A stretch of 64,000 nt of DNA from NCBI GenBank assembly GCA_947649495.1, contig CANSRU010000001.1, forward strand, positions 118,837 to 182,836. Direction: 5' to 3'. The notes beneath the pieces are model-generated. The model had not been told where the DNA came from and ran no database searches. It was given only the letters and a program-made list of their open reading frames with translations. Below are positions 28,330 to 37,267 of the stretch, piece by piece (position 1 is the first letter of the stretch; each line of letters starts with the position of its first letter). The position numbers and the translations under genes are program-made. This DNA is from an uncultured Porphyromonadaceae bacterium. Its GTDB lineage: Bacteria; Bacteroidota; Bacteroidia; Bacteroidales; Muribaculaceae.

Positions 28330-29511
28330 ATGCTCCGTAAATATCTCGATAAAATAAAGCCCAATTTCGAACCGGGGGGCAAGCTGCAGGCTTTCCGTTC
28401 GGTGTTCGACGGCTTTGAGACATTTCTCTACACCCCGCGCAGCACTTCGGCATCGGGAGTGCATGTGCACGACAGCATCGACTCCAAGCGAGTGATGATA
28501 ATTGTGGTACTCGCCCTGATGCCTTGTCTGTTTTTCGGAATGTACAACACAGCCTACCAGAATTTCACGGCATGCGGCATCACAGACTACACTTTCTGGC
28601 AAGCCATGGCCTATGGTTTTCTGGCCATATTGCCGCGCATAGTGGTGACCTATGCCGTAGGCTTGGGCATAGAATTCATCGTTGCGCAATGGCGTGGCGA
28701 GGAAATTCAGGAAGGATTCCTTGTCACAGGCATACTTGTACCACTGATATGCCCCATCACCACCCCGCTGTGGATGCTTGCTGTAGCTACAGCCTTTTCA
28801 GTGATATTCGTAAAAGAGGTGTTCGGCGGCACCGGTTTCAATATATTTAATGTAGCGCTTGTCACCCGCGCATTCCTGTTCTTCGCCTATCCGGCGAGCA
28901 TGAGCGGCGACAAGGCGTTCATAGCCTCCGAACCGATATGCGGACTTGGCGGTTATGTGCCCGACGGCTTTTCGGGTGCTACACCTCTCGGAATGATTGC
29001 CAACGGCTCTACCGAATTTCTAAGTCAGGCAGGAAGCACATGGCAGGCATTTTTAGGTCTGATTCCCGGCTCATTCGGAGAAACCTCCACACTCTGCATC
29101 CTTATAGGCGCAGCGCTGCTTTTGCTCACAGGCATAGCAAGCTGGCGCATAATGCTGTCGGTATTCATCGGCGGTCTGGTAATGGGATGGATAGCCAACA
29201 CATTCCCCTCCGACCTCTATCCGGCTTCGACCATGTCGCCCATCGACCAACTCGTATACGGTGGTTTCGCTTTCGCGGCAGTGTTCATGGCGACCGACCC
29301 GGTTACCGCAGCCCGCACAGGTATAGGAAAATACATCTACGGATTCCTCGTTGGCGTGATAGCTATCCTTATCCGAGTCTACAACAACGGCTATCCTGAA
29401 GGAGCCATGCTCGCCGTACTGCTGATGAACGCACTCGCTCCCCTGATAGACTATTGCGTGGTGCAGGCCAACATCAACCGCCGCATGCGGCGTGCGAGAA
29501 GCATGGATTGA
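28330..29511 (+). CDS. nqrB: Na+-translocating NADH:quinone reductase subunit B
   Basis: NqrB is a membrane subunit with about ten helices, a covalently bound FMN and the riboflavin/quinone region. The 393-residue protein has the flavinylation motif SGAT, with Thr218 as FMN acceptor (FSGATPLG). It lies 39 bases after nqrA. The length is close to the usual 390-415 residues. Confidence 0.97.
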   Translation: MLRKYLDKIKPNFEPGGKLQAFRSVFDGFETFLYTPRSTSASGVHVHDSIDSKRVMIIVVLALMPCLFFGMYNTAYQNFTACGITDYTFWQAMAYGFLAILPRIVVTYAVGLGIEFIVAQWRGEEIQEGFLVTGILVPLICPITTPLWMLAVATAFSVIFVKEVFGGTGFNIFNVALVTRAFLFFAYPASMSGDKAFIASEPICGLGGYVPDGFSGATPLGMIANGSTEFLSQAGSTWQAFLGLIPGSFGETSTLCILIGAALLLLTGIASWRIMLSVFIGGLVMGWIANTFPSDLYPASTMSPIDQLVYGGFAFAAVFMATDPVTAARTGIGKYIYGFLVGVIAILIRVYNNGYPEGAMLAVLLMNALAPLIDYCVVQANINRRMRRARSMD

Positions 29512-29549
29512 CATCACACAGTTTTATGAAACCCATACACTGAACAGAT

Positions 29550-30254
29550 ATGAACAAGCAAAGTAACATATATACCACCATATATATAATAGTGCTGGTG
29601 CTTATTGTAGGCACTGCTTTGGCCGCTACATCGCTCGCGCTCCGCGACCGGCAGCAGGCCAACGCCGATGCCGACAAGATGCGGCAGATTCTTGCAGCTG
29701 CCCACATCACTCCTCCGGCCGATGAAATAATATCCGACTATACCCGGCACATCATCGAAACCAAAGTAATCAACTCCAAAGGAGAAACCATTGAAGGCGA
29801 TGCATTTGCAATCGATGTGGCGGCTCAGGTGAAACTTCCCGCCGACCAGCGCCGGCTTCCAGTATTCGTATGCCGTCTCGACAACGACCAACTCAAATAC
29901 ATCCTTCCTGCCTACGGTGCCGGACTTTGGGGACCGATATGGGGCTACATAGCCCTCGATGCCGATGGATCGACAATCTATGGTGCCTATTTCGCCCATC
30001 AGGGAGAGACACCCGGACTTGGAGCTGAGATTGAAAAGCCGAAATTTTGCAACGAATTCACCGGTAAACACCTGTTTAAAAACGACATATTCATGCCCAT
30101 AGCTGTGGTTAAAGCCGGTCAGGTGCCACAGGGCGACGAAGATTATGTCGATGGAGTGTCGGGCGGAACAATCACCAGTAAAGGTGTGGGCGACATGCTC
30201 AGCAACAGCCTTACCCCCTACGAAGCCTATTTAAAAACCCTTAGCGCGAAATAA
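29550..30254 (+). CDS. nqrC: Na+-translocating NADH:quinone reductase subunit C
   Basis: NqrC has one N-terminal membrane helix (about residues 8-30) and a periplasmic FMN-binding domain. The flavinylation motif reads SGGTIT, with Thr207 as the likely FMN-linked residue. The conserved GLWGPIWGYIAL and GAEIEKPKFCNEF segments are present. At 234 residues it is slightly shorter than Vibrio NqrC. It is spaced 38 bases after nqrB and three bases before nqrD. Confidence 0.96.
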   Translation: MNKQSNIYTTIYIIVLVLIVGTALAATSLALRDRQQANADADKMRQILAAAHITPPADEIISDYTRHIIETKVINSKGETIEGDAFAIDVAAQVKLPADQRRLPVFVCRLDNDQLKYILPAYGAGLWGPIWGYIALDADGSTIYGAYFAHQGETPGLGAEIEKPKFCNEFTGKHLFKNDIFMPIAVVKAGQVPQGDEDYVDGVSGGTITSKGVGDMLSNSLTPYEAYLKTLSAK

Positions 30255-30257
30255 GCC

Positions 30258-30884
30258 ATGGCAGAAAAAGTAAGCAACAAAAGCGTACTGCTGAATCCAT
30301 TTTCAAAAAACAACCCCGTCATAGTCCAGGTGCTCGGCATCTGCTCGGTGCTTGCTGTTACGGCAAAACTCGAACCGGCCATCGTGATGGGCATCTCAGT
30401 GATAGCCGTACTGGCGTTTTCCAATGTAATAATCTCGCTCATACGCAACACCATCCCCACTAATATCCGCATCATCGTTCAGCTTGTGGTGGTGGCCGGT
30501 CTGGTAGTAATTGTCGACCAACTGCTGAAGGCCTACACCTACGACGTGAGCAAGCAGCTCTCAGTGTTCATCGGCCTTATAATAACCAACTGTATACTGA
30601 TGGGCCGCCTTGAGGCCTTCGCCATGGCCAACAAACCATGGCCTTCGTTCCTCGACGGCATAGGCAACGGCGCCGGCTATGCCATAATCCTGATAATAGT
30701 GGGCTTCTTCCGCGAATTGCTCGGCAGCGGCACCCTTTTAGGATACACGGTAGTTCCCCAATGGTGTTACGACCATGGATATGTCAACAATGGCCTTATG
30801 ATACTCCCCCCCATGGCACTGATCGTGGTGGCGTGCATCATCTGGGTACATCGCCTACTCAACAAAGACCTACAGGAAGACTAA
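30258..30884 (+). CDS. nqrD: Na+-translocating NADH:quinone reductase subunit D
   Basis: The 208-residue membrane subunit has six helices and is homologous to RnfE. With NqrE it coordinates an intramembrane Fe-S cluster through Cys residues such as that in TNCILMGRLEAFA. The GNGAGYAIILIIVGFFRELLGSG region is highly characteristic. It starts three bases after nqrC. Confidence 0.96.
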   Translation: MAEKVSNKSVLLNPFSKNNPVIVQVLGICSVLAVTAKLEPAIVMGISVIAVLAFSNVIISLIRNTIPTNIRIIVQLVVVAGLVVIVDQLLKAYTYDVSKQLSVFIGLIITNCILMGRLEAFAMANKPWPSFLDGIGNGAGYAIILIIVGFFRELLGSGTLLGYTVVPQWCYDHGYVNNGLMILPPMALIVVACIIWVHRLLNKDLQED

Positions 30885-30921
30885 CCACTCACCCATACTC
30901 AGAAACCGATAAATATACACG

Positions 30922-31539
30922 ATGGAAAATCTCAACCTATTCATACGCTCGATATTCGTCGACAACATGGTGTTCGCCTACTTTCTGGGCATGTGCTCGT
31001 TTCTGGCGGTATCAAAAAACGTCAAGACTGCATTCGGGCTCGGTGTGGCTGTGACATTCATGCTTGTGATCACACTGCCCATCAACTATCTCCTGCAGAC
31101 CTATGTGCTCAGTGCCGGAGCCTTGACATGGCTCGGACCTGAATATGCAGATGTCGACCTCAGCTTCCTCTCGCTCATAATGTTCATAGCCGTAATAGCA
31201 TCTATGACACAACTCGTGGAAATGGCTGTGGAGAAATACAGTCCCTCGCTCTACTCCTCGCTCGGAATATTTCTCCCGCTTATTGCCGTGAACTGCGCCA
31301 TACTCGGCGGCTCGCTCTTCATGCAGCAGCGCGAATTCCCCTCTGTGTTCACAGCGATATGCGCCGGTGGTGGATGGGGTCTCGGTTGGCTTCTTGCCAT
31401 CACCGCCATTGCAGCCATTCGCGAACGCCTCGCCACCTACTCTAACATTCCCCGCCCCCTGCGCGGAATAGGCATAACCTTCATACTCACCGCCCTGATG
31501 GGCATAGCTTTCATGAGTTTCCTCGGAATCAAAATATAA
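30922..31539 (+). CDS. nqrE: Na+-translocating NADH:quinone reductase subunit E
   Basis: The 205-residue, six-helix membrane subunit is homologous to RnfA and pairs with NqrD. Characteristic segments are FVDNMVFAYFLGMCSFLAVS and the NCAILGGSLFMQQR loop, each holding a Cys for the shared iron cluster. It is 37 bases after nqrD and eight bases before nqrF. Confidence 0.97.
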   Translation: MENLNLFIRSIFVDNMVFAYFLGMCSFLAVSKNVKTAFGLGVAVTFMLVITLPINYLLQTYVLSAGALTWLGPEYADVDLSFLSLIMFIAVIASMTQLVEMAVEKYSPSLYSSLGIFLPLIAVNCAILGGSLFMQQREFPSVFTAICAGGGWGLGWLLAITAIAAIRERLATYSNIPRPLRGIGITFILTALMGIAFMSFLGIKI

Positions 31540-31547
31540 TCTGACAG

Positions 31548-32852
31548 ATGACAACATACTCATTGACACTCGCCCAATCGCCCGCCACATTAACCATTCT
31601 GGCCGGTGTGGGCATATTCCTGCTCATCACACTCCTGCTTGTGGCCGTTCTGCTCACAGCCAAGCGATTTCTGGTCCACACAGGCAAAGTGACCATCACC
31701 ATTAACAATGACACCAAGGTGACAGCCGACTCCGGAAAGGCTCTCCTGTCAACCATGGCCGACAACGATATATTCCTCCCCTCGGCCTGTGGAGGCAAAG
31801 GCAGCTGCGGCCAGTGCAAGGTGCAGGTGCTTGAAGGCGGTGGCGACATACTGCCCACAGAAACCGTACACTTCTCGCGCAAGCAGATAAAGGACAATTG
31901 GCGCCTTGCCTGCCAGGTAAAAGTCAAGGAAGATATGGCTCTGGCCGTACCCGCATCAGTGCTCGACATCAAGGAATGGGAATGTACCGTTGTGAGCAAC
32001 AACAATGTATCCACATTCATCAAGGAATTTATCGTAGCCCTCCCCCCCGGCGAACACATGGACTTCATTCCCGGCTCCTACGCCCAGATAAAGATACCCC
32101 CCTACTCCATGGACTACGACAAGGATATTGACAAGGACTCAATCGGCGCTGAATATCTCCCTGCCTGGGAAAAATTCGGATTGTTCTCACTCAAATGTCA
32201 CAACGACGAGACCACAGTACGAGCCTACTCCATGGCCAACTATCCAGCCGAAGGCGACCGGTTCATGCTCACAGTGCGCATAGCCACCCCGCCGTTCAAA
32301 CCCAAACCCCAGGTTGGATTCATGGACGTGATGCCCGGCATAGCATCAAGCTACATATTCACTCTCAAGCCTGGCGACAAAGTGCTTATGAGCGGCCCTT
32401 ATGGCGACTTCCACCCCATATTCGACTCCAAGAAAGAGATGATGTGGATTGGTGGCGGTGCTGGCATGGCTCCACTACGCGCGCAGATCATGCACATGAC
32501 CAAGACACTTCACACACGCGACCGCGAGATGCACTATTTCTATGGAGCCCGCGCACTCAACGAAGTGTTCTATCTCGACGATTTCCTCCAGCTCGAAAAA
32601 GAATATCCCAACTTCCATTTCCATCTGGCTCTTGACCGTCCCGACCCTGCCGCCGATGCAGCCGGTGTAAAATATACCCCAGGCTTCGTGCATCAGGTAA
32701 TCTACGACACATACCTCAAGAACCACGACAACCCCGAGGATATCGAATACTATATGTGTGGCCCAGGCCCGATGAGCAATGCAGTCACCAAGATGCTTGA
32801 CTCGCTCGGCGTGGACCCCGAAAACATACACTACGACAATTTTGGAGGTTGA
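31548..32852 (+). CDS. nqrF: Na+-translocating NADH:quinone reductase subunit F
   Basis: NqrF is the NADH-oxidising entry subunit. The 434-residue protein has an N-terminal membrane anchor (about 12-38) and a 2Fe-2S ferredoxin domain with Cys81, Cys87, Cys90 and Cys122. A ferredoxin-reductase module follows: FAD site RAYSMANYP, NADH-binding GGGAGMAPLRA and the closing MCGPGPMSNAV. It is the last gene of the operon, followed by a strong terminator. Confidence 0.97.
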   Translation: MTTYSLTLAQSPATLTILAGVGIFLLITLLLVAVLLTAKRFLVHTGKVTITINNDTKVTADSGKALLSTMADNDIFLPSACGGKGSCGQCKVQVLEGGGDILPTETVHFSRKQIKDNWRLACQVKVKEDMALAVPASVLDIKEWECTVVSNNNVSTFIKEFIVALPPGEHMDFIPGSYAQIKIPPYSMDYDKDIDKDSIGAEYLPAWEKFGLFSLKCHNDETTVRAYSMANYPAEGDRFMLTVRIATPPFKPKPQVGFMDVMPGIASSYIFTLKPGDKVLMSGPYGDFHPIFDSKKEMMWIGGGAGMAPLRAQIMHMTKTLHTRDREMHYFYGARALNEVFYLDDFLQLEKEYPNFHFHLALDRPDPAADAAGVKYTPGFVHQVIYDTYLKNHDNPEDIEYYMCGPGPMSNAVTKMLDSLGVDPENIHYDNFGG

Positions 32853-32879
32853 TACTCCACACTCCATTCTCAATACATC

Positions 32880-32916
32880 ATCGGGCGCGAAACGATTTCG
32901 CGCCCGATGTATTTTT
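32880..32916 (+). terminator. Terminator of the nqr operon
   Basis: A 13-bp perfect stem ATCGGGCGCGAAA (32880-32892) / TTTCGCGCCCGAT (32896-32908) with a three-base loop is followed by GTATTTTT. It starts 27 bases past the nqrF stop. Confidence 0.9.
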
Positions 32917-33038
32917 CACCATAAATCACAGCTATATAGGCATCCATGGCCACCCGACCATAAACAGTTGGCATTCAGCAAGTATAAGCACTCAGCAAAG
33001 TATTGGCTTTTAGAAGCGCTAATTTATGCTAATATTTA

Positions 33039-33070
33039 TTTGCATGAGTTAACCCTATTATATATCTTTG
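33039..33070 (+). promoter_or_regulatory. Canonical promoter TTTG-N20-TATCTTTG of the structured RNA
   Basis: TTTG at 33039-33042 and TATCTTTG at 33063-33070 have exactly 20 bases between them. Transcription should start near 33075. No plausible coding gene begins downstream before a terminator near 33357, so the transcript appears non-coding. Confidence 0.75.
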
Positions 33071-33074
33071 CAAT

Positions 33075-33357
33075 GCAACTACGCCGAATGTCCTCTTTGT
33101 CAGGACGGTTGTGGCGGGTTACGACACATATTTGTTTAAAGGCGTTTACCAAAGCGCTTGTACCGGCGGATCCGAATCTCGCAAATTCAACATCTCTTTC
33201 CGGACAAGGCAACGGTAGATGCCCCGGGTATGTATATAGACAGTATCTATTACATATCGGCGTGGGGCCTCTGCGTTGCTCGTTCTAAAAAGAGATGGGC
33301 AATGCGAGAGCCCGGATACGTGGGAACGGGCAACAGGTAAAGACTCCCACGTCTTTT
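33075..33357 (+). ncRNA. Structured non-coding RNA, 6S-like rod (unassigned)
   Basis: About 280 nt lie between a consensus promoter and a terminator. The 3' half folds into nested perfect helices forming one long interrupted rod: 33170-33174 with 33313-33317; 33177-33183 with 33303-33309; 33191-33199 with 33289-33297; 33209-33214 with 33274-33279; 33221-33225 with 33264-33268; and an apical hairpin 33229-33240 with 33246-33256. The 5' part has a hairpin GTCCT/AGGAC (33090-33094 with 33102-33106) inside CGCC/GGCG. A terminator-like stem ACGTGGGA (33318-33325) / TCCCACGT (33345-33352) leads into a T run. The rod with internal bubbles resembles 6S RNA, but the extra 5' domain of about 95 nt is unexplained. 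tmRNA and RNase P signatures are absent. Confidence 0.6.
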
Positions 33358-33516
33358 TATTTTATCACCAATCATTGTCCACATTTTTTGTGCAGTGCGG
33401 TTGTCCGGGAGTGCAACGCGTACCGCCCCCGCATATACCCCAAATGCACCGAAAAAAGTTATACAGAGACTGAAAAATCACCTTTTTTGGTGACAAACGC
33501 ACATATTAAAATATCA

Positions 33517-33524
33517 TATATTTG
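33517..33524 (+). promoter_or_regulatory. -7 box of the nine-gene envelope cluster
   Basis: TATATTTG matches TAnnTTTG and lies 43 bases before the first gene of the cluster. A TTTG occurs at 33486-33489, 27 bases upstream, longer than the usual spacer. The region 33358-33516 otherwise shows nothing I can name. Confidence 0.45.
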
Positions 33525-33567
33525 CGGGATGTAACATTTATTAATACTTAATTCATTATCCATTTCC

Positions 33568-34485
33568 ATGAAACATCTCTCGTTTAAAACACTCGTGGCA
33601 GCCATAGCATTACTTGGAGCTGTCTCGCTATCCGCTCAGAAAAAGAATGTACTGGTGCATCAACTTACCGGCAACAATGTAAACAAAGCAGACATCGAAC
33701 GCATTCATGCCCGCGTTGTGGAAGGGCTGTCAAAACTGCCTACCATAAATGTCCTCGATGCCTCCAACGATGGTGCCGAGGCCGACTTGTACTTCAAGTG
33801 CCATATTGACTCAATATGTGTATATCCTAAGAAAGGCAGCGACGGTAAAACAACTTACACCACTGAATTCAACATGAGCGCAGACGTATTTGACGCCAAG
33901 ACTGACCAACCCACATATTCGACAGCCATTACGGTCTACAACAGCATGTTGCTTACTTCATTCACCGACAAGAAACTATCTGCACAGTCAGCCCTCGATT
34001 GGGTACCGGAAAAGATTGAACGCGGTGTGTGGAAAGCATTCGCTATCAAAGGACAGCTCCTCAGCATCGAAGAGACAAAAAAAGATAAAGCATCTGTCGT
34101 TAGCGTAGCTCTCGGCACTCAGCACGGAGCTGCAGCAAAACAGGGATTCGATGTATACCTTCCCGACCCCAAAATTGTTGACAAGAAAGGCAATTTAAAG
34201 GAAAACAAACCAATCGGCAAAATCAAAGTCCAGGATCTGGGCGATGAAATTTCCGTTTGCAAGGTAAACGGTGGCGGTGACAAAATATATGCCGCATATC
34301 AGGAAAATCCTGAACAGCTCACTGTTCTTTCAAAAGGACCTTCGCATGGCTTGATTAACGATGGAAAATGGTACGGACAGGTTAGCGCTGAATACGCTTT
34401 CATCATCGGCCAGACAGTCAACGCCGTTATGGAGACCGTAGGCGCAGGTGTAGAATTGGGCAAGGAAGTTGGAAGTATCTTCTAA
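33568..34485 (+). CDS. Secreted CsgG-like/FlgT-C-like protein, paralogue 1
   Basis: The 305-residue protein has a signal peptide ending LSAQ. Residues about 25-170 form an alpha/beta domain resembling the N-domains of CsgG/TolB-type proteins (KKNVLVHQLTGNNVNKADIE, then strands with alternating hydrophobics). A beta domain at about 185-265 resembles the FlgT C-terminal domain: VVSVALGTQHGAAAKQGFDV, then PIGKIKVQDLGDEISVCKV. The last 40 residues (after GKWYGQ) are a distinct, Gly-rich amphipathic tail. It is the first of three tandem paralogues heading the cluster. Fold names are inferred from residue patterns; no function is known. Confidence 0.75.
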   Translation: MKHLSFKTLVAAIALLGAVSLSAQKKNVLVHQLTGNNVNKADIERIHARVVEGLSKLPTINVLDASNDGAEADLYFKCHIDSICVYPKKGSDGKTTYTTEFNMSADVFDAKTDQPTYSTAITVYNSMLLTSFTDKKLSAQSALDWVPEKIERGVWKAFAIKGQLLSIEETKKDKASVVSVALGTQHGAAAKQGFDVYLPDPKIVDKKGNLKENKPIGKIKVQDLGDEISVCKVNGGGDKIYAAYQENPEQLTVLSKGPSHGLINDGKWYGQVSAEYAFIIGQTVNAVMETVGAGVELGKEVGSIF

Positions 34486-34512
34486 GCCTGACATCAATAA
34501 AACTAACCAATT

Positions 34513-35286
34513 ATGATGAAACATCTGATTTCATTATCACTAATGCTCATTTGCGCCGTTTTTTCGGTGCAGGCGCAGCATAAAGTGATTGTCGATTCCA
34601 AAGTAAGTGGAACAGGTAACCGTGAATATGCCGAGATTCTCCGCAGCAAGGTTATGTCTACATTCTCAAAAGTTGGGTTTGTCCGTATAATGGATAGCAA
34701 CACCACCACAAACGAGGAAGCAGACTATTCGCTCTCACTTCATCTTGATGAAATTCTTGATCTCGGGAAACGCTCTGATACAGACTTCAAATACCGCTAC
34801 AAAGCTCCATTTGTGGTAAAAATAATAAAGCTGTCTGACAACAGTGTTAAAGCTACACAGACTTTCAACACCGAAGGTTACTCCGACGACTCCATGCGCG
34901 ATGCCATCCTGTCATCGCTTGACAAAAGCATGCCCAAAGTGCTTAAATTTGTCAACGAAAAACTTCCGATAGAGGGTGAGCTCATCGACATAACCGAGGC
35001 TAAAGGCAACAAAGCTCAATCTGTATATATTTCCTTAGGATCCCAGATAGGAATAACAAAAGGACAGGAACTGGAAGTAAAAGCCAAAGCCATGATTGCC
35101 GGAAAACCATATCTGAAATCTCTTGGCAAAATAAAAGTACAGGAGGTTGAGGGTGAGGAAGGTTCCCGCTGCAAAGTGACCGACGGGCATGAAAAAATCC
35201 TCAAGGAATACAACGACAACCCAGACAACATAGTTGTTGTGACCATGAAAGGTTGGGGGATAGGAGATTGGTGGAAAACAAATTAA
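34513..35286 (+). CDS. Secreted CsgG-like/FlgT-C-like protein, paralogue 2
   Basis: The 257-residue protein has a signal peptide MMKHLISLSLMLICAVFSVQ and Gln-Ala-Gln after it. It shares the layout of its neighbours: an N-domain starting HKVIVDSKVSGTGNREYAEI and a C-domain SVYISLGSQIGITKGQELEV ... LGKIKVQEVEGEEGSRCKV, then a DGHEKILKEYNDNPDNIVVV ending. It ends one base before paralogue 3, so the pair is tightly coupled. Likely periplasmic. Confidence 0.75.
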   Translation: MMKHLISLSLMLICAVFSVQAQHKVIVDSKVSGTGNREYAEILRSKVMSTFSKVGFVRIMDSNTTTNEEADYSLSLHLDEILDLGKRSDTDFKYRYKAPFVVKIIKLSDNSVKATQTFNTEGYSDDSMRDAILSSLDKSMPKVLKFVNEKLPIEGELIDITEAKGNKAQSVYISLGSQIGITKGQELEVKAKAMIAGKPYLKSLGKIKVQEVEGEEGSRCKVTDGHEKILKEYNDNPDNIVVVTMKGWGIGDWWKTN

Positions 35287-35287
35287 T

Positions 35288-36031
35288 ATGAAAAGAAATA
35301 TATTTTTAATTCTAACATCACTCATTTTCTTAATACCGCTTCAACTTATTGCCCAGACCCACCATAAGGTGATGGTCAACCAGTTTGGACGTAACGGCTA
35401 TGGAGCTGGAGCCACAAGACAAGCCGAAGTCCGTACAAAGCTAATCAATGCTTTGGACGGCTTGGGCTTTGATATGTTTCGCGGAAACGACACAAGCGAG
35501 ATGGACTATGTGCTCGACGGCAATCTCAGTCAGGCAAGCTACACATCAAGCTATCAGGATGGAGAAACAACCTACAAAGTCACAGCAAGCCTTACGGTAA
35601 CACTAACCCGCACAAGCGACAACTCAGCCATCGTGTCGCGCACATTCGACACAGTAGGCACAGATAGCGAATCGTCATCGCGCGCATACGACAACGCTAT
35701 GGGAAAATTGGTGGGAAGCGCCTATAAAGCTATCAAAGCTGCGCTCGGTTATCGGGCACAGGTCAACGAAATTACCATTGCTAAAAACAATGAAGCTAAA
35801 GAACTCATCGCTGACATATCTTACAAGGAGGGTGCATATAAGGGACGCAAAATGACTGTCAAACTACAGCACACAGTACGCGGACGCACAATGTTCCGTC
35901 GACTTGGAGAAGTCAAGGTTGAGGAAAATCTCGCTGATGGAACCGTAAGATGTAAAGTGACCAAAGGGCATAAGGAGATTTATCAGGCTTATCTGGACAC
36001 GCCCGAACAACTCACCGTACAGACAGACTGA
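35288..36031 (+). CDS. Secreted CsgG-like/FlgT-C-like protein, paralogue 3
   Basis: The 247-residue protein has a signal peptide ending LIAQ. Its N-domain HHKVMVNQFGRNGYGAGATR is followed by a helix and strands with TVTLTRTSDNSAIVSRTF, the accessory pattern of CsgG/LpoB-type folds. The C-domain has EGAYKGRKMTVKL and RLGEVKVEENLADGTVRCKV, then a KGHKEIYQAYLDTPEQLTV ending parallel to paralogues 1 and 2. It starts one base after paralogue 2 and ends 20 bases before the next gene. Confidence 0.75.
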   Translation: MKRNIFLILTSLIFLIPLQLIAQTHHKVMVNQFGRNGYGAGATRQAEVRTKLINALDGLGFDMFRGNDTSEMDYVLDGNLSQASYTSSYQDGETTYKVTASLTVTLTRTSDNSAIVSRTFDTVGTDSESSSRAYDNAMGKLVGSAYKAIKAALGYRAQVNEITIAKNNEAKELIADISYKEGAYKGRKMTVKLQHTVRGRTMFRRLGEVKVEENLADGTVRCKVTKGHKEIYQAYLDTPEQLTVQTD

Positions 36032-36051
36032 TTTATAAAGTATTATTTTAT

Positions 36052-37266
36052 ATGAAACTATCATTTATCAAACGTGGACACGTTGCAATCATAGCGTTGC
36101 TCACATCGTTTTTCGCACAAGCTCAGGACGAATTTTCACGCGATGTGACATATCTTTCCGGCAAAGATAATTTCGTGACCGTGCAGGTTACCGCTCAGGC
36201 TATGGACAAAAAAAATGTGGAAGCTATGGCCTGTAAATCGGTTCTTGACACATATTTGTTCAGTGGTATAGAAGGAGTAGGGACCGGTATGCCGAAACTT
36301 GATGCGGGAGCCGCAAATCTGCATCGCGACTATTTCAGAACGCTATATGCCCGGAAATACACAGTATTCGCAAATATGCCTGTAAAGGTTGTAAAACCGA
36401 AAAAGAATATGGCAGGTGTATTTGAAGGCACCTATAATGTCACATTCAAGCAGGCGGCATTCGATAGGGATTTATGCACCAACAATATTATTTCGTGTGG
36501 TGTAGAACCGGTGCAATTGCCCACAATAATGGTAGTTCCTTTCCGAAAAGACGGTGAAAGCTATCGCACCATACTCGACAATGATCCAAACATCCGTATT
36601 GCCATAAGTAAAGTACAGACAGCTTTCCGAAAAGCCGGATACACCACTATCGATTTTATTGCAAAACTCGAATCTGCCGAACGGCACAACAATTTCACTC
36701 AGGACAATGCCGATTCTTTTGCCACCCAGCTTATCAGAAACTCAGGCTCCGACATATATGTTTCTGTTGATTGCTCTTTTGTGGAAAATTATCGCAGTAA
36801 CCATGTATCGCTTGCATTGAAAGCATATTATTCAGCCACCGGTAATATTACGGCAAGCGCCACGTCAAGCTACGATGGTAAACTGCCGTTCGACCGATGC
36901 TGTGTGGGAGCCATACATCGTGTAATGACCGATTTCATCAAACAAATCAAGTGGCCGCCGACAAAAATAGAGTCACGGCTTGCCGTGGGAATTGATTCCG
37001 AATCCATGCTCACTCTTGAATCCGTAATCGGAAATCAGGGAGCCACAGTCGCTGAGGAGATAAGAGCTTGGGTTAAGAAAAATGCAAAATCGTTCCATCA
37101 GCAAGGCCTTACCGACACCGAAGTTATTTTCGACACAATAATACTTCCGGACGACTGCGATTCAACCGACTTTGCTATTAAATTGGCTCAACACCTCCGC
37201 AAACAAGGTGTATCAGCCAAGTACACCATTGATGGATTATCTATTTACATCACTGTTTCCGACTGA
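36052..37266 (+). CDS. DUF6175-like secreted protein
   Basis: The 404-residue protein has signal peptide MKLSFIKRGHVAIIALLTSF ending AQAQ. The central part QLPTIMVVPFRKDGESYRTI begins an alpha/beta domain of the CsgG-like type, and a helical C-terminal third follows. The pattern resembles DUF6175 family proteins of Bacteroidales, a recollection I cannot verify here. It ends one base before the first LPP20-like gene, indicating one transcript with the cluster. Confidence 0.7.
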   Translation: MKLSFIKRGHVAIIALLTSFFAQAQDEFSRDVTYLSGKDNFVTVQVTAQAMDKKNVEAMACKSVLDTYLFSGIEGVGTGMPKLDAGAANLHRDYFRTLYARKYTVFANMPVKVVKPKKNMAGVFEGTYNVTFKQAAFDRDLCTNNIISCGVEPVQLPTIMVVPFRKDGESYRTILDNDPNIRIAISKVQTAFRKAGYTTIDFIAKLESAERHNNFTQDNADSFATQLIRNSGSDIYVSVDCSFVENYRSNHVSLALKAYYSATGNITASATSSYDGKLPFDRCCVGAIHRVMTDFIKQIKWPPTKIESRLAVGIDSESMLTLESVIGNQGATVAEEIRAWVKKNAKSFHQQGLTDTEVIFDTIILPDDCDSTDFAIKLAQHLRKQGVSAKYTIDGLSIYITVSD

Positions 37267-37267
37267 C

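Noticed and set aside
32779-33288. Plus-strand frame over the nqrF end and structured RNA
   Set aside because: It reads through the nqr terminator and the RNA helices; no start signal or homologous pattern.
33075-33357. tmRNA or RNase P RNA
   Set aside because: No tRNA-like TTCGAATC/CCA end and no RNase P core sequences.
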